Notes: a model not told the origin generated them from the letters alone. A DNA stretch of 64,000 nucleotides from Micromonospora sp. WMMD1120 (GCF_029626235.1 NZ_JARUBO010000005.1:558001-622000), one strand, 5' to 3'; counted from the stretch's first letter, positions 1 through 9,116 are shown. Numbers and translations are program-made.

Positions 1-100
1 CGGAGGGCTGAGGGGCGGAGGGCTGAGGGCTGAGCGAGGGGCGGGGGCTGCGGGGCTGGCGCGGGCTAAGGGCGGGGCGGGGCGGGGCGGGGCGGGGGGT
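1..100. repeat. G-rich low-complexity tract
   Basis: Simple-sequence DNA made of short GAGGGCTGAGG and GGGGC runs ends just before the stop codon of the 98-aa gene. It includes several consecutive GGGGC pentamers at about 73-100. No gene or hairpin terminator is apparent. It lies at the window edge, so its full extent is unknown. Confidence 0.6.
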
Positions 101-397
101 TTAGCTTCGGCGGAAGGCGTAGCGGCGGGGTTGGCCCGCCTGTTGGCTCTTGCCGCCGGCGGGGTGGGCGGCGGTGGCCTGGGGCGGGCCAGCCTTCGGT
201 GCCGCCGACTGTGGCTTGATCAGCGCGGGTGGGGACTGCACCACCAGGCGCACGTCGACCACCAGCGGCACCTCGGGCGCCGGCACGGCGAGCGGATCGG
301 CCACGGCGGCGAACGGGCCGTCGCCGGCCGCCGGGCCGGTGCCGGGCGGCGTCATCTTCGGGGTACGGGACTTTTTCGGGTTACGCCTGGCGGGCAT
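101..397 (-). CDS. Small proline-rich basic protein, unknown function
   Basis: This 98-residue protein has a lysine/arginine-rich N-terminus (MPARRNPKKSRTPK), an alanine/proline-rich middle containing a short hydrophobic stretch (VPLVVDVRLVVQ, about residues 44-55), and a basic tail ending RRYAFRRS. No known domain is recognised. The start is supported by an AGGAGG Shine-Dalgarno six bases upstream of the ATG. The basic ends suggest nucleic-acid or ribosome contact, but that is inference only. It stands alone, transcribed leftward and divergent from the thiamine-binding protein gene. Such short basic proteins are common lineage-specific genes in Micromonospora-like genomes. Confidence 0.6.
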   Translation of the reverse strand: MPARRNPKKSRTPKMTPPGTGPAAGDGPFAAVADPLAVPAPEVPLVVDVRLVVQSPPALIKPQSAAPKAGPPQATAAHPAGGKSQQAGQPRRYAFRRS

Positions 398-686
398 CCG
401 GGCCTCCTTCGGTGCCGACCGACACGGCCGGTCCCGCGCAGCGGCGGTCGGTCGGTTCGGCTGGTGACCGTCGCGGCGCGACGATCGAGGGGGACTGACT
501 GCTCACCGGGTCGGGCACGGCCGACGCCGCCACACGGCAGGACGAGAGATGCGGGACGCCCGGGAGCGCACGGACCGCGACGCGGGACAGCGGGCCGGCT
601 CGGAGGAGGGGGCGTCAGTTACGCATGCCCGTACCCTAGCCACCGCCCGCCCGCACGCGCACCCCAATTACTGGCACGATCGGCGC
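398..686. other. Divergent intergenic region
   Basis: This 289-bp stretch separates the leftward 98-aa gene from the rightward thiamine-binding gene. It must carry both promoters. I see no confident -10/-35 pair, no hairpin terminator and no convincing small gene in it. Confidence 0.4.
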
Positions 687-983
687 ATGCTGATCGCGTT
701 CTCGGTCACCCCGCTCGGCGGTGACGACTCAGTGGGCGACCTGGTCGCCGAAGCGGTGCGGGTGGTCCGCGAGTCCGGCCTACCCAACCGGACCGATGCC
801 ATGTTCACCACCATCGAGGGCGAGTGGGACGAGGTGATGGCCGTGGTCAAGCGGGCGGTCGACGTGGTCGCCGCGCACGCGCCCCGGGTGAGTGTGGTGC
901 TCAAGGCCGACGTCCGGCCCGGTGTCACCGACGCGCTGACCGGCAAGGTCGCGCGGATAGACGCACGTCTCGCCGAGGGCTGA
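687..983 (+). CDS. Thiamine-binding protein (MTH1187/YkoF-like family)
   Basis: The 98-aa protein fits the small ferredoxin-like family formerly called DUF77 (MTH1187/YkoF superfamily), whose members bind thiamine or related ligands in the cytoplasm. Recognisable features are the N-terminal strand [10 protein letters not shown], a central [20 protein letters not shown] segment typical of the family (about residues 33-52), and the C-terminal strand [12 protein letters not shown]. The ATG at 687 gives the usual family length; longer in-frame starts would add an Arg-rich tail with no counterpart. No strong Shine-Dalgarno is visible. The gene is monocistronic and no thiamine riboswitch is seen upstream. 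Its physiological role is not deducible from the neighbours. Confidence 0.8.
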   Translation: MLIAFSVTPLGGDDSVGDLVAEAVRVVRESGLPNRTDAMFTTIEGEWDEVMAVVKRAVDVVAAHAPRVSVVLKADVRPGVTDALTGKVARIDARLAEG

Positions 984-1107
984 CCCGCCACTGGTCGTCC
1001 CCGCCGGTCCCACTCCTTGTGACGCGCGCCTGATCGCTGGTCCCTGTCGGGGCGTGTCACGGTAAGTTTCCAGACGCCAATAGTGGTGACGAGAGGTGGC
1101 GGCACGG

Positions 1108-2550
1108 ATGGCTGAGCAGGCGAGGGCACAGATCGGTGTGACCGGGCTGGCGGTGATGGGTCGGAATCTGGCCCGCAACCTGGCCCGTAACGGCTTCACG
1201 GTGGCGGTGCACAACCGCTCTCCGGAGCGCACCCGCAGCCTGGTGGCCGAGCACGGCGACGAGGGCACGTTCATCCCGGGCGAGACGATGGCCGACTTCG
1301 TGGCGTCTCTGGAACGCCCCCGCGCGGTCATCGTCATGGTCAAGGCCGGCGCGCCCACCGATGCGGTGATCGACGAGTTGGTGCCGCTGCTCGACGAGGG
1401 CGACATCATCGTCGACTGCGGCAACGCCCACTTCGCCGACACCCGTCGGCGTGAGGAGGCGCTGCGCGCGCAGGGGCTGCACTTCAGCGGCACCGGTGTC
1501 TCCGGTGGCGAGGAGGGCGCGCTGCTCGGGCCGAGCATCATGCCGGGCGGCTCCGCCGAGTCGTACGCCAAGCTCGGGCCGATGTTCGAGAAGATCGCCG
1601 CCCAGGTGGACGGGGTGCCGTGCTGCACGCATGTCGGGCCGGACGGCGCCGGGCACTTCGTCAAGATGGTGCACAACGGCATCGAGTACGCCGACATGCA
1701 GCTCATCGCCGAGGCGTACGACCTGTTGCGGGCCGGCCTGGACGCGACGCCGGCCGAGATCGCGGAGATTTTCCGGGAGTGGAACAACGGCGAGCTGGAG
1801 TCGTTCCTGATCGAGATCACCGCCGATGTGCTCGCGCACACCGACGCCGCGACCGGCCGGGCGTTCGTCGACATCGTGCAGGACCGGGCCGAGCAGAAGG
1901 GCACCGGCCGCTGGACCGTGCAGAGCGCGCTCGACCTGGGCATCCCGATCACCGGGATCGCCGAGGCGACCTTCGCCCGCTCGCTCTCCGGGCACGTCGA
2001 CCAGCGCGAGGCCGCCCGCCGCGCGTTCCCCGACGCGGGTGAGAAGTGGCAGGTCACCGACCGGGAGGCGTTCGTCGAGGACGTCCGCCGCGCGCTGCTC
2101 GCCTCGAAGATCGTCGCGTACGCACAGGGCTTCGACCACATCCGCGCCGGTAGCCAGGAATACAACTGGGACATCGACCTCGGCGGCACCGCCACCATCT
2201 GGCGGGGTGGCTGCATCATCCGCGCCCGCTTCCTCGACCGCATCCGGGAGGCGTACGACGAGCAGCCGGACCTGCCGACGCTGCTGGTGGCGCCGTACTT
2301 CGCCGAGGCGGTCAGCGCCGGCGTGCCGAGCTGGCGGCGGGTGGTGGGCGACGCGACCCGGGCCGGGGTGCCGACGCCCGCGTTCTCGTCCTCGTTGGCG
2401 TACTTCGACGCGCTGCGCGCGGAGCGGCTACCCGCCGCGCTGATCCAGGGCCTGCGGGACAACTTCGGTGCGCACACCTATCAGCGGGTCGACCGCGCGG
2501 GCTCGTTCCACACCACCTGGGCCGGCGACCGCACCGAGTCCCCGGCGTAG
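1108..2550 (+). CDS. gnd: 6-phosphogluconate dehydrogenase, decarboxylating
   Basis: This enzyme oxidises and decarboxylates 6-phosphogluconate to ribulose 5-phosphate, making NADPH in the oxidative pentose phosphate pathway. The N-terminal Rossmann motif GLAVMGRNLARN is near residue 13, the HNGIEYADMQL segment lies around residues 185-195, and the C-terminal NFGAHTYQRVD signature binds substrate phosphate. At 480 aa it matches the full-length homodimeric class. The ATG at 1108 is preferred, with GAGAGG 11 bases upstream; a GTG at 1096 would add four residues. The gene is monocistronic and is followed by a strong inverted repeat at 2707-2745 before the convergent pirin gene. Confidence 0.95.
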   Translation: MAEQARAQIGVTGLAVMGRNLARNLARNGFTVAVHNRSPERTRSLVAEHGDEGTFIPGETMADFVASLERPRAVIVMVKAGAPTDAVIDELVPLLDEGDIIVDCGNAHFADTRRREEALRAQGLHFSGTGVSGGEEGALLGPSIMPGGSAESYAKLGPMFEKIAAQVDGVPCCTHVGPDGAGHFVKMVHNGIEYADMQLIAEAYDLLRAGLDATPAEIAEIFREWNNGELESFLIEITADVLAHTDAATGRAFVDIVQDRAEQKGTGRWTVQSALDLGIPITGIAEATFARSLSGHVDQREAARRAFPDAGEKWQVTDREAFVEDVRRALLASKIVAYAQGFDHIRAGSQEYNWDIDLGGTATIWRGGCIIRARFLDRIREAYDEQPDLPTLLVAPYFAEAVSAGVPSWRRVVGDATRAGVPTPAFSSSLAYFDALRAERLPAALIQGLRDNFGAHTYQRVDRAGSFHTTWAGDRTESPA

Positions 2551-2706
2551 CGCCCCGCGCCGCAGGGCACTACGCGCGGCGCAGAGCGACCCCGCACCGC
2601 ACACAGCTCCCGACCCGGCACGGGTGCACGGGCCCGCATGTGGCATTCGGCCCGGGGCCCGGACGCGGCCCGGACCGGGGCCGGGACATGATCACGCACG
2701 ATCCAC

Positions 2707-2745
2707 GATGTAGTGGCCTTTCTCGAACGGGGAGGCCACTACATC
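2707..2745. terminator. Bidirectional hairpin between gnd and pirin gene
   Basis: The perfect 13-bp inverted repeat GATGTAGTGGCCT / AGGCCACTACATC surrounds a 13-nt loop. It sits between convergent genes (gnd rightward, pirin leftward), where a factor-independent or attenuating terminator is expected. No U-tract follows, as is usual in high-GC actinomycetes. The stem is less GC-rich than the surroundings. Confidence 0.6.
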
Positions 2746-2829
2746 CATGTTCGAGCGCGACCATGGACGCCTGACGGGCACTCCCGGCGGCGCAGTGCGG
2801 CGGACGCCTCCCGCTGCGCGGAGCGGCGG

Positions 2830-3591
2830 TCAGGCGACGGTGGCGTGCATCTCCCAGACCAGGATCTCGGCCGGCTCGTCGGCGGTGACCCGCCGGCCGC
2901 CGGTCATGGTGAGTCGGGCCGCGTCGCCGGTGCCGAGCGGGCCGCTGCCCTCCAGGGTCACGGTGCCGTTGGGCACGTAGAGGTGCACGTAGGGCGCGTC
3001 GGGGATGGTCACCTCGGCGCCGGGGGCGAGACGGGCGGCGTGCAGGGTCGCGTACCGGTTGCGGATCCGGATCGCGGACGCGTCGGCGTAGCGGTCCATC
3101 CCGGAGGCGACCGGCACCAGGCCGCCGCGCAGCAGCTCGTCCTCGACCTCCAGTTGCTCGTAGCCGGGGTCGACACCCTGCTCGTCGGGGAGCACCCACA
3201 TCTGCACGAAGTGCACCGGATCGGAGTGCGGCTCCTGGTTGTCGAGTCGCCAGGCGTCGTTCTTCTCCGAGTGCAGGATGCCGGTGCCGGCGCTCATCCG
3301 CTGCGCCAGGCCGGGGTAGATCACCCCGGAGTGCCCGGTGGAGTCCTGGTGCACCAGGGACCCGCGCAGCACCCAGGTGACGATCTCCATGTCCTGATGG
3401 GGGTGCGTCTCGAAACCGGCACCCGGGCGTACGACGTCGTCGTTGTTGACGAGCAACAGGCCGTGATGGGTGTTGACCGGGTCGTAGTGCCGGGAGAACG
3501 AGAACGAGTGCCTGGAATCCAACCAGGAGATCCGGGTGGCGAACCGGTCCTCGGCGCGGCGGACGTCGACAGCGGGAGCGGACGTGGTCAC
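2830..3591 (-). CDS. Pirin family protein
   Basis: This 253-aa bicupin shows the pirin N-terminal metal site: HPHQDMEIVTWVL (about residues 63-75) supplies the two histidines, and GTGILHSEKNDA (about 102-113) supplies the third histidine and the glutamate. The family includes quercetin 2,3-dioxygenases and iron-dependent regulators. With all four metal ligands present it is probably an active oxygenase or redox-sensing protein, but the substrate cannot be predicted. The start overlaps the stop of the small upstream gene at 3588-3794 by four bases, so the two are probably co-translated. The C-terminal cupin is shorter and lacks a matching metal set, as is usual. Confidence 0.9.
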   Translation of the reverse strand: MTTSAPAVDVRRAEDRFATRISWLDSRHSFSFSRHYDPVNTHHGLLLVNNDDVVRPGAGFETHPHQDMEIVTWVLRGSLVHQDSTGHSGVIYPGLAQRMSAGTGILHSEKNDAWRLDNQEPHSDPVHFVQMWVLPDEQGVDPGYEQLEVEDELLRGGLVPVASGMDRYADASAIRIRNRYATLHAARLAPGAEVTIPDAPYVHLYVPNGTVTLEGSGPLGTGDAARLTMTGGRRVTADEPAEILVWEMHATVA

Positions 3592-3794
3592 CAGGCACGC
3601 TGCCCGGTGTCGGGCGTCGACGGCGCCCAGGTCAGTGCCGGCTCGCCGGTGGCCAGCTCGGCGATCTCACCGGTACGCACCTGTGGCGTGTGGCCGAACT
3701 CGGCGCAGTGCTGCTCGGCGATCTCGGCGCAGATCTCGGCCACCTGCTCGCAGATCGGGTCGCCCAGATCGGCCGCGTTCAACGCCATGATCAT
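3588..3794 (-). CDS. Small hypothetical protein co-transcribed with pirin
   Basis: This acidic 68-aa protein begins MIMALNAADLGDPICEQVAE. Its helical N-terminal half has three cysteines (about residues 15, 22 and 30), and its C-terminus is Pro/Trp-containing. The ATG at 3794 is preferred; an in-frame start at 3845 would add a Gly/Val-rich segment that looks non-coding, and ATG 3788 is also possible. No strong Shine-Dalgarno is seen. The stop overlaps the pirin start in a four-base coupling overlap, which argues that it is real and functionally linked. No family is recognised. Confidence 0.55.
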   Translation of the reverse strand: MIMALNAADLGDPICEQVAEICAEIAEQHCAEFGHTPQVRTGEIAELATGEPALTWAPSTPDTGQRAW

Positions 3795-4105
3795 TTTGAA
3801 CCGGAGATCCCGCACACCCACCCCCACCCCGACAGGCCCCACCACCTCCGGACCCTACCCGGCCCCACCGCGCCAAACCCCGCAATCTCCCACCCCCGAC
3901 CAAGCCCATCACGCCCCCGCTCCGCACCACAGCGTCCCCACATCCGGCGATCTTGCACTTACCGTGGTCGCAAAAGGAGTGGAATCCGGCTTATCGACCA
4001 CCATAACTGCAAGATCGCCGAGGAAAGGCGGGGCGCAGCGCGGCAGCGCGGCGGGGCGCAGCGCGGCGCCGCCCGCACGGGTGCGGGCGGCGCCGGAGAT
4101 CGGGG
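3795..4105. other. Intergenic region carrying a palindromic element
   Basis: This 311-bp non-coding stretch lies between two leftward genes. The 3795-3944 part is C-rich with CCCCAC-type runs. It is followed by the 76-bp palindromic element at 3945-4020 and then GCGGCGCAGCGCGG-type low-complexity sequence up to 4105. The promoter of the small gene/pirin pair should lie near 3800-3850, but I cannot assign it. Confidence 0.5.
3945..4020. repeat. Palindromic intergenic element, GATCTTGC family (copy A)
   Basis: Perfect 13-bp terminal inverted repeats, CGGCGATCTTGCA and TGCAAGATCGCCG, bound a 76-bp unit. A nested 7-bp inverted repeat (GTGGTCG / CGACCAC) lies inside. The outer arms extend in kind to CTT on the left and AACT on the right, matching copy B at 53969-54042. 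No coding capacity is evident. The unit resembles a small non-autonomous mobile or REP-like element. Confidence 0.7.
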
Positions 4106-4291
4106 TCAGAAGAAGCGGCGGCGCTTGGCCTTCTGCGGGCGGAGCAGGTCCGCGCCCTTGGTCAGCAGCCGGGTCGCACCGGAGGGACCACGCCGGGCCT
4201 CCAGGGTGTGGCTGAGCCGGCGAGCGCCGGCAGCCGCCAGTGGCACTGCTACCGCCATCACCGCCCACTGGGCAATGCGCTTCTGGATCAT
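4106..4291 (-). CDS. Small hypothetical membrane-anchored protein
   Basis: This 61-aa protein has one hydrophobic N-terminal segment (IAQWAVMAVAVPLAAAGA, about residues 6-23) followed by a strongly basic tail ending PQKAKRRRFF. The topology suggests a single-pass membrane protein with a positively charged cytoplasmic end. The start is well supported by GGAGGT seven bases before the ATG. It lies downstream of uppS on the same strand with a 71-bp gap, so it could be read from the uppS message. No family is recognised; such short proteins are common in Micromonosporaceae. Confidence 0.65.
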   Translation of the reverse strand: MIQKRIAQWAVMAVAVPLAAAGARRLSHTLEARRGPSGATRLLTKGADLLRPQKAKRRRFF

Positions 4292-4362
4292 GTGGGTTCA
4301 CCTCCGTCAGTGACTTCTGACGTCTGTGATACCCAGGGTGACGTGCGGGTAAGCGCGTCTGT

Positions 4363-5175
4363 TCAGAGAACGGGGGCGACCGGGTTGGGCAGCGCGCCGC
4401 CGAAGCGCCGGTCGCGCTGCGCGTACAGCTCGCAGGCGTACCAGAGGTGGCGGCGGTCGAAGTCGGGCCAGAGCGTGTCCAGGAAGATCAGCTCGGCGTA
4501 CGCGGTCTGCCAGAGCAGGAAGTTGGAGATCCGCTCCTCGCCGGAGGGGCGCAGGAACAGGTCGACCTCCGGAATCTCCGGGTGGTAGAGGTATTTCGCC
4601 ACGGTCTTCTCGGTGACCTTCGCCGGGTCGAGCTTGCCGGCGGCCACGTCCCGGGCGATCGCTGCGGCGGCGTCACCGATCTCGGCGTGCCCGCCGTAGT
4701 TGACGCAGAACTGCAGGGTCAACGTCGAGTTGTCGCGGGACATCTCCTCGGCGGTCTGCAGCTCGGAGATGACGCTCTTCCACAGCCGCCCGGGGCGGCC
4801 CGACCACACCACGCGTACGCCGAGGTCGACCAACTGGTCGCGGCGGCGACGGATCACGTCCCGGTTGAACCCCATGAGGAACCGGACCTCGTCCGGCGAG
4901 CGCCGCCAGTTCTCGGTGGAGAACGCGTACGCGGACAGGTAGGGGATGCCCATCTCGATGGCGCCCTCGATGGTGTCGAAGAGGCTGTGCTCCCCCGCCT
5001 CGTGCCCCTTGGTGCGGGGCAGGCCGCGGTCCTTGGCCCAGCGCCCGTTGCCGTCCATCACCACTGCCACGTGCCTCGGGACCGCCTCGGAGGGCAGCGC
5101 CGGCGGCCGGGCGCCGGACGGGTGTGGGGTCGGTGGCGTCGGCTGGCGCCGGCCGGCCTTCTTCGATCGGATCAC
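4363..5175 (-). CDS. uppS: Isoprenyl transferase (undecaprenyl/decaprenyl diphosphate synthase)
   Basis: This cis-prenyltransferase condenses isopentenyl diphosphate onto an allylic primer to make the polyprenyl carrier used for peptidoglycan and cell-wall glycan assembly. The diagnostic [17 protein letters not shown] motif is at about residues 35-51, with the catalytic Asp near 41. The conserved C-terminal [20 protein letters not shown] block is near residues 212-231. The GTG start at 5175 follows GGGAG by about seven bases and begins seven nt after the recO stop, so recO and uppS form an operon. A Pro-rich 30-residue N-terminal extension precedes the fold. Length is 270 aa. Confidence 0.95.
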   Translation of the reverse strand: MIRSKKAGRRQPTPPTPHPSGARPPALPSEAVPRHVAVVMDGNGRWAKDRGLPRTKGHEAGEHSLFDTIEGAIEMGIPYLSAYAFSTENWRRSPDEVRFLMGFNRDVIRRRRDQLVDLGVRVVWSGRPGRLWKSVISELQTAEEMSRDNSTLTLQFCVNYGGHAEIGDAAAAIARDVAAGKLDPAKVTEKTVAKYLYHPEIPEVDLFLRPSGEERISNFLLWQTAYAELIFLDTLWPDFDRRHLWYACELYAQRDRRFGGALPNPVAPVL

Positions 5176-5179
5176 TCGG

Positions 5180-6043
5180 TTACTCCCTGTTCGCGCCGTC
5201 CGCCCCGGCCTCGATGTCGCGTGGCCGGGGCACCACGGCCCCGGTGCCCTCCGGCGGTGAGGCCGCGCCGGCCGCCGGTGCACCCCGGTCAACCAGCGGC
5301 AGCGAGCGTAGCGCGCGCTCCAGGTGCCACTGCAGGTGAGCCGCGACCAGTCCGCTGCACTCTCGGCGTACGGCGGAATCGGTGGCGTCGGCGACCACCC
5401 AGTCACCGTTGGTGAGCGCGGACATCAGGTCGATGGTGGCCGGGGCGGGATGGGCGGCCCCGGGTGGCCGGCAGTCCGGACAGACCGCGCCGCCGGCCGG
5501 CACGGAGAACGCCCGGTGCCGGCCCGGCGTGCCGCAGACCGCGCAGGCGACCAGCGCCGGCGCCCAGCCGGCGAGGGACATCCCACGCAACAGGTACGCG
5601 TCGAGCACCAGGGTGGTGGCGTGCTCGCCCCGGGACAGCGCCTTCAGCGCGCCCACGGTGAGCTGGAACAGTCGCAGCGACGGCTCCCGCTCCACCGGGG
5701 TGAGCCGCTCGGCGGTCTCGGCGATCGCGCTCGCCGCGGTGTAACGCGGATAGTCCCCGAGGAACCGCTTGCCGTACAGGTCGATGCCCTCGACCTGGCT
5801 CACGGTGTGCAGGGCGCTGCCCTGGTTGCCCTTCGGGTCGCCGGCGAGTTGGAGGTCGACGTGGCCGAACGGCTCCAGCCGGGCGCCGAATTTGCTGGTG
5901 GTGCGCCGGACCCCGCGGGCCACCGCGCGCAGCCGACCGTGCCGGCGGGTGAGCAGGGTGATGATCCGGTCGGACTCGCCGAGCTTCTGCACACGCAGCA
6001 CCACCGCGTCGTCGCGGTAGAGCTGTCGGCGGTACCCGGCCAT
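5180..6043 (-). CDS. recO: DNA repair protein RecO
   Basis: RecO loads RecA in the RecFOR gap-repair pathway and anneals single strands. The 287-aa protein has the N-terminal OB fold ([20 protein letters not shown], about residues 8-27). A helical domain follows, with the treble-clef zinc site [10 protein letters not shown]...CPDC around residues 188-212 (four cysteines present). It is the first gene of the recO-uppS operon. The divergent DUF4097 lipoprotein gene begins 103 bp away. The era gene, often adjacent in other bacteria, lies about 2 kb further on. Confidence 0.95.
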   Translation of the reverse strand: MAGYRRQLYRDDAVVLRVQKLGESDRIITLLTRRHGRLRAVARGVRRTTSKFGARLEPFGHVDLQLAGDPKGNQGSALHTVSQVEGIDLYGKRFLGDYPRYTAASAIAETAERLTPVEREPSLRLFQLTVGALKALSRGEHATTLVLDAYLLRGMSLAGWAPALVACAVCGTPGRHRAFSVPAGGAVCPDCRPPGAAHPAPATIDLMSALTNGDWVVADATDSAVRRECSGLVAAHLQWHLERALRSLPLVDRGAPAAGAASPPEGTGAVVPRPRDIEAGADGANRE

Positions 6044-6145
6044 CGGGCCATTCTCCCTCGGGGTGTGAAATCAGGGTCGGCTCGGGGTGGATGCTCGGCC
6101 GAACCCCGATGCGCCGGCCTCGTCACCGGTCGTAGCGTGCTGGCC

Positions 6146-6955
6146 ATGGCACTGCACCGCACCATCAGCCCGCGCTTCCGGCGCGTCGTCACCCCCGTCG
6201 CGCTGGGCCTCGCCACCACGCTCATCGTCCTCTCCGGGTGCGACAATCTGGCGTTCCGTCGACTCGACTACGACAACACCGAGGCGGTCCGGATCACCAC
6301 CGTGCGGGTGTCGGGTGGCGCGGGCGACGTGGTGATTCGCGGCACCGGCCCGGCCTCCGAGGCGAGGATCAAGCGGGTGGTGCGCTACCAGGGCAGCGAG
6401 CCCGACGACGCCCGCTACGAGATCAAGGGCAGCGAACTGCTGCTGGACACCGACTGCGGCTCGCGGTGCGCCATCTCCTACGAGGTGACGGTGCCGGAGG
6501 GCGTGACGGTGCGGGGCGAGACCAGTTCCGGCAACGTCGAGCTGAGCCGGGTCGGCGCCGTGGATCTGCAGGTCAGCTCGGGCGACGTGCGGGTCTCCGG
6601 AGCGTCCGGCGCGCTCGGGGTGGAGACGCGTTCCGGCAACATCGAGGTGAGCGAGGCCAGCGCCGAGGTGCGGCTGCGGGCGTCGTCCGGCGACATCACC
6701 GCCCGCCGGCTCGGCGGCACTGTCGACGCCGAGGCCAGCTCCGGCAACGTCAACGTCGAGCTGGACAAGCCCGCCTCGGCCCGGGTCCACGCCTCCAGCG
6801 GCGACGTCACGCTGCTGGTGCCCGAGGGCAGCTACCAGGTCCGGTCCAGCGCCGACTCCGGCGACAAGACGGTCACCGTCGCCGACAACCCGGCGGCGAC
6901 CCTGGTGCTGGACGGCTCGGCCAACAGCGGCAACCTCACCATCAGCGAGCGTTGA
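6146..6955 (+). CDS. DUF4097 family lipoprotein
   Basis: This 269-aa secreted lipoprotein has a basic N-terminus, a hydrophobic core and a lipobox ending VLSGC, with the lipidated Cys near residue 32. The rest is a right-handed beta-helix-like repeat domain (DUF4097): recurring ASSGDV/SSGNV/TRSGNIEV units roughly every 18-20 residues from about residue 115 to 255. It should sit on the outer face of the membrane. DUF4097 proteins often accompany envelope-stress systems, but no anti-sigma factor is adjacent. The ATG at 6146 begins the signal peptide; no strong ribosome site is seen. Confidence 0.85.
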   Translation: MALHRTISPRFRRVVTPVALGLATTLIVLSGCDNLAFRRLDYDNTEAVRITTVRVSGGAGDVVIRGTGPASEARIKRVVRYQGSEPDDARYEIKGSELLLDTDCGSRCAISYEVTVPEGVTVRGETSSGNVELSRVGAVDLQVSSGDVRVSGASGALGVETRSGNIEVSEASAEVRLRASSGDITARRLGGTVDAEASSGNVNVELDKPASARVHASSGDVTLLVPEGSYQVRSSADSGDKTVTVADNPAATLVLDGSANSGNLTISER

Positions 6956-8072
6956 GTTCCACGGTGGCCCCCTCCCCGGACCGCCGCTGGGCCGGCACCA
7001 CCGGGCGGTCAACGACCGCCCCGGTCGCGTCCGCCGATTCACCGGTCGGCCGGGGCACCGGCTCGGCGTCGACCGGGCGGCGCCCGGGGATCAGCTCCGG
7101 TCGGCGACGGGCGGCGACGTCCTCGACCCACCCCACGGCGAGGGTCACCAGCCCCACCAGTACGAAGACCAGCAGCACCCGGACGGCCAGGCCCACCGGG
7201 TCCTGGTGGGACCAGCCCACCACGTCGACGAGCGGGGTGAGTGCCACCACGAACGGCATGTGCCAGAGATAGATGGTGAGCGCCCGGCGGTTGACCACTG
7301 TCACCACCCGGTCGGCCAGCCGGCTCCGTCCCAGCCAGGCCAGCCCGGAGGGCGCCCGCCCCAGCACGATCAGGATGAACGCTGCCGACCAGAGGGCGTT
7401 GCCGAGGTGGTTGTCGTTCAGGTCGTACCCGCGCGGGCCGGGATGCCCGACGATCCAGACGCCGCCGCCCACGGCGAGCGCCAGCGCCACCGGGTACAGC
7501 ACCCGACCGGCGAGCCGGCGCAGCATCCCGGCGTGGTGGGCGAAGCCGAGCAGCCACGCGCCGAAGTAGAGCCCGAACTCACGCACCACCGACGGCGCCG
7601 GGTAGATCCCCACCTCGATCGTCACCAGCAGGAGGTACGGGGCGAGCACCGTGGGCAGCGGGGCGCGCCGGAACAGCCAGTACGCGACCGGCGAGGCGAG
7701 CACGAACCAGAGGTAGTCACGCAAATACCAGATGATGCTCAGCGCCAGGGCGCCCCAGTGGTTGGCCGGCGGGTCGGCGACCGGGAACAGCCACAGCAGC
7801 ACCCGAGGGCTCAACGGCAGCCCGGTGAGCAGCATGGCCGGCACGAAGACCGCCGCGAGCACCCACAGTGACGGCAGCAGCCGGCGCAGTCGCCGACCGA
7901 CCGCCGCCGGCCCGGAACGGGTCAGCGACGCGGCCATCAGGGAGCCCGCCAGCGCGAACATCACGGACATGGCGGGGAAGACGAGAGTGAGGGTCGCCCA
8001 TCCGGTGACGTGGTAGACCACGACTCGGACGATGGCCAGGAAACGGAGCAGGTCGAGGTACCGGTTGCGCAT
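6942..8072 (-). CDS. Membrane acyltransferase (acyltransferase-3 family)
   Basis: This 376-aa integral membrane protein has about ten hydrophobic segments. It starts MRNRYLDLLRFLAIVRVVVYH, the usual opening of the family (Arg/Asp/Leu pattern, with a histidine at the end of the first helix). Such enzymes move acyl groups from CoA or lipid donors onto sugars, lipids or antibiotics at the membrane. In this variant the catalytic-type His is in YHVTGW. The C-terminal 50 residues are charged and Pro-rich, and are probably cytoplasmic. It overlaps the convergent DUF4097 gene by 14 bp at the 3' ends. The substrate is unknown. Confidence 0.85.
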   Translation of the reverse strand: MRNRYLDLLRFLAIVRVVVYHVTGWATLTLVFPAMSVMFALAGSLMAASLTRSGPAAVGRRLRRLLPSLWVLAAVFVPAMLLTGLPLSPRVLLWLFPVADPPANHWGALALSIIWYLRDYLWFVLASPVAYWLFRRAPLPTVLAPYLLLVTIEVGIYPAPSVVREFGLYFGAWLLGFAHHAGMLRRLAGRVLYPVALALAVGGGVWIVGHPGPRGYDLNDNHLGNALWSAAFILIVLGRAPSGLAWLGRSRLADRVVTVVNRRALTIYLWHMPFVVALTPLVDVVGWSHQDPVGLAVRVLLVFVLVGLVTLAVGWVEDVAARRRPELIPGRRPVDAEPVPRPTGESADATGAVVDRPVVPAQRRSGEGATVELNAR

Positions 8073-8210
8073 CAGCCTGCCTGGGTCGGGAGCGCGGGCG
8101 TCACTTCCCTACCCCGCACGCTGCCGGCCCGAAACAGCCGGCGCCCGAACCGGAGGTGAACATTCCCGCCCGGCGACGGTGACACCCTCCGGCGTCGGCC
8201 CGACGGGCGG

Positions 8211-9116
8211 TCAGAAACCCAGCTTGCGCAGTTGCCTCGGATCGCGCTGCCAGTCCTTCGCGACCCGCACGTGCAGGTCGAGATAGACCCGGCCGCCCAG
8301 CAACTCCTCGATCTGCTTGCGGGCGGTGGTGCCGACCTCCTTGAGCCGGCTCGCCCGGTGGCCGAGCACGATGGCCTTCTGGCTGGGCCGCTCCACGTAC
8401 AGGTCGGCGTAGATCTTCATGACCTGACCCTCGGGGATCATCTCCTCCACCACCACGGCGATGGAGTGCGGCAGCTCGTCGCGGACGCCCTCCAGGGCGG
8501 CCTCCCGGATCAGCTCCGCGACGAGCACCTGCTCGGGGTCGTCGGTGAGCATGTCGTCCGGGTAGAGCTGCGGCGACGCCGGCAGATAGTTGGTCATCAC
8601 GTCGACGAGAGTGTCCACCTGGTGCCCGGACACCGCGCTCACCGGCACGATCTCCGCGAAGTCGCCCAACTCGCTGACCGCGAGCAACTGCTCCGCCAAC
8701 CGGCGCTTGTCGACCAGGTCGGTCTTGGTGACCACCGCCAGCACTGTCGCCTTCAGCTCGGCCAACTCGCCGGAGATGAACCGGTCACCGCGCCCGACCG
8801 GCTCGTCGGCCGGGATGCAGAGACCGATCACGTCGACCTCCGTCCAGGTGGATCGGACCAGGTCGTTGAGGCGTTCGCCGAGCAGCGTACGGGGGCGGTG
8901 CAGGCCCGGCGTGTCGACGAGGACCAGTTGTGACTCCGGCCGGTGCAGGACCGCCCGGATGACGTGCCGGGTGGTCTGCGGCTTGTTCGAGGTGATCGCG
9001 ATCTTGGTGCCGACGATGGCGTTGGTGAGCGTCGACTTGCCGGCGTTGGGCCGACCGACGAAACAGCCGAACCCGGCCCGGTACGGTCGCGCCTGCGGGT
9101 CCTGGACCGGGCTCAC
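8211..9116 (-). CDS. era: GTPase Era
   Basis: Era binds GTP and the 3' end of 16S rRNA during 30S maturation. The 301-aa protein has G1 GRPNAGKST (residues 21-29), G3 DTPG (68-71), G4 TKTD (about 141-144) and a C-terminal KH domain with the EGQVMKIYADLYVERPSQK segment. The GTG start overlaps the stop of the upstream deaminase-like gene by four bases, making era the last gene of the operon phoH-ybeY-CBS protein-deaminase-like-era. This order is widely conserved in actinobacteria and couples RNA processing with ribosome assembly. Confidence 0.97.
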   Translation of the reverse strand: MSPVQDPQARPYRAGFGCFVGRPNAGKSTLTNAIVGTKIAITSNKPQTTRHVIRAVLHRPESQLVLVDTPGLHRPRTLLGERLNDLVRSTWTEVDVIGLCIPADEPVGRGDRFISGELAELKATVLAVVTKTDLVDKRRLAEQLLAVSELGDFAEIVPVSAVSGHQVDTLVDVMTNYLPASPQLYPDDMLTDDPEQVLVAELIREAALEGVRDELPHSIAVVVEEMIPEGQVMKIYADLYVERPSQKAIVLGHRASRLKEVGTTARKQIEELLGGRVYLDLHVRVAKDWQRDPRQLRKLGF

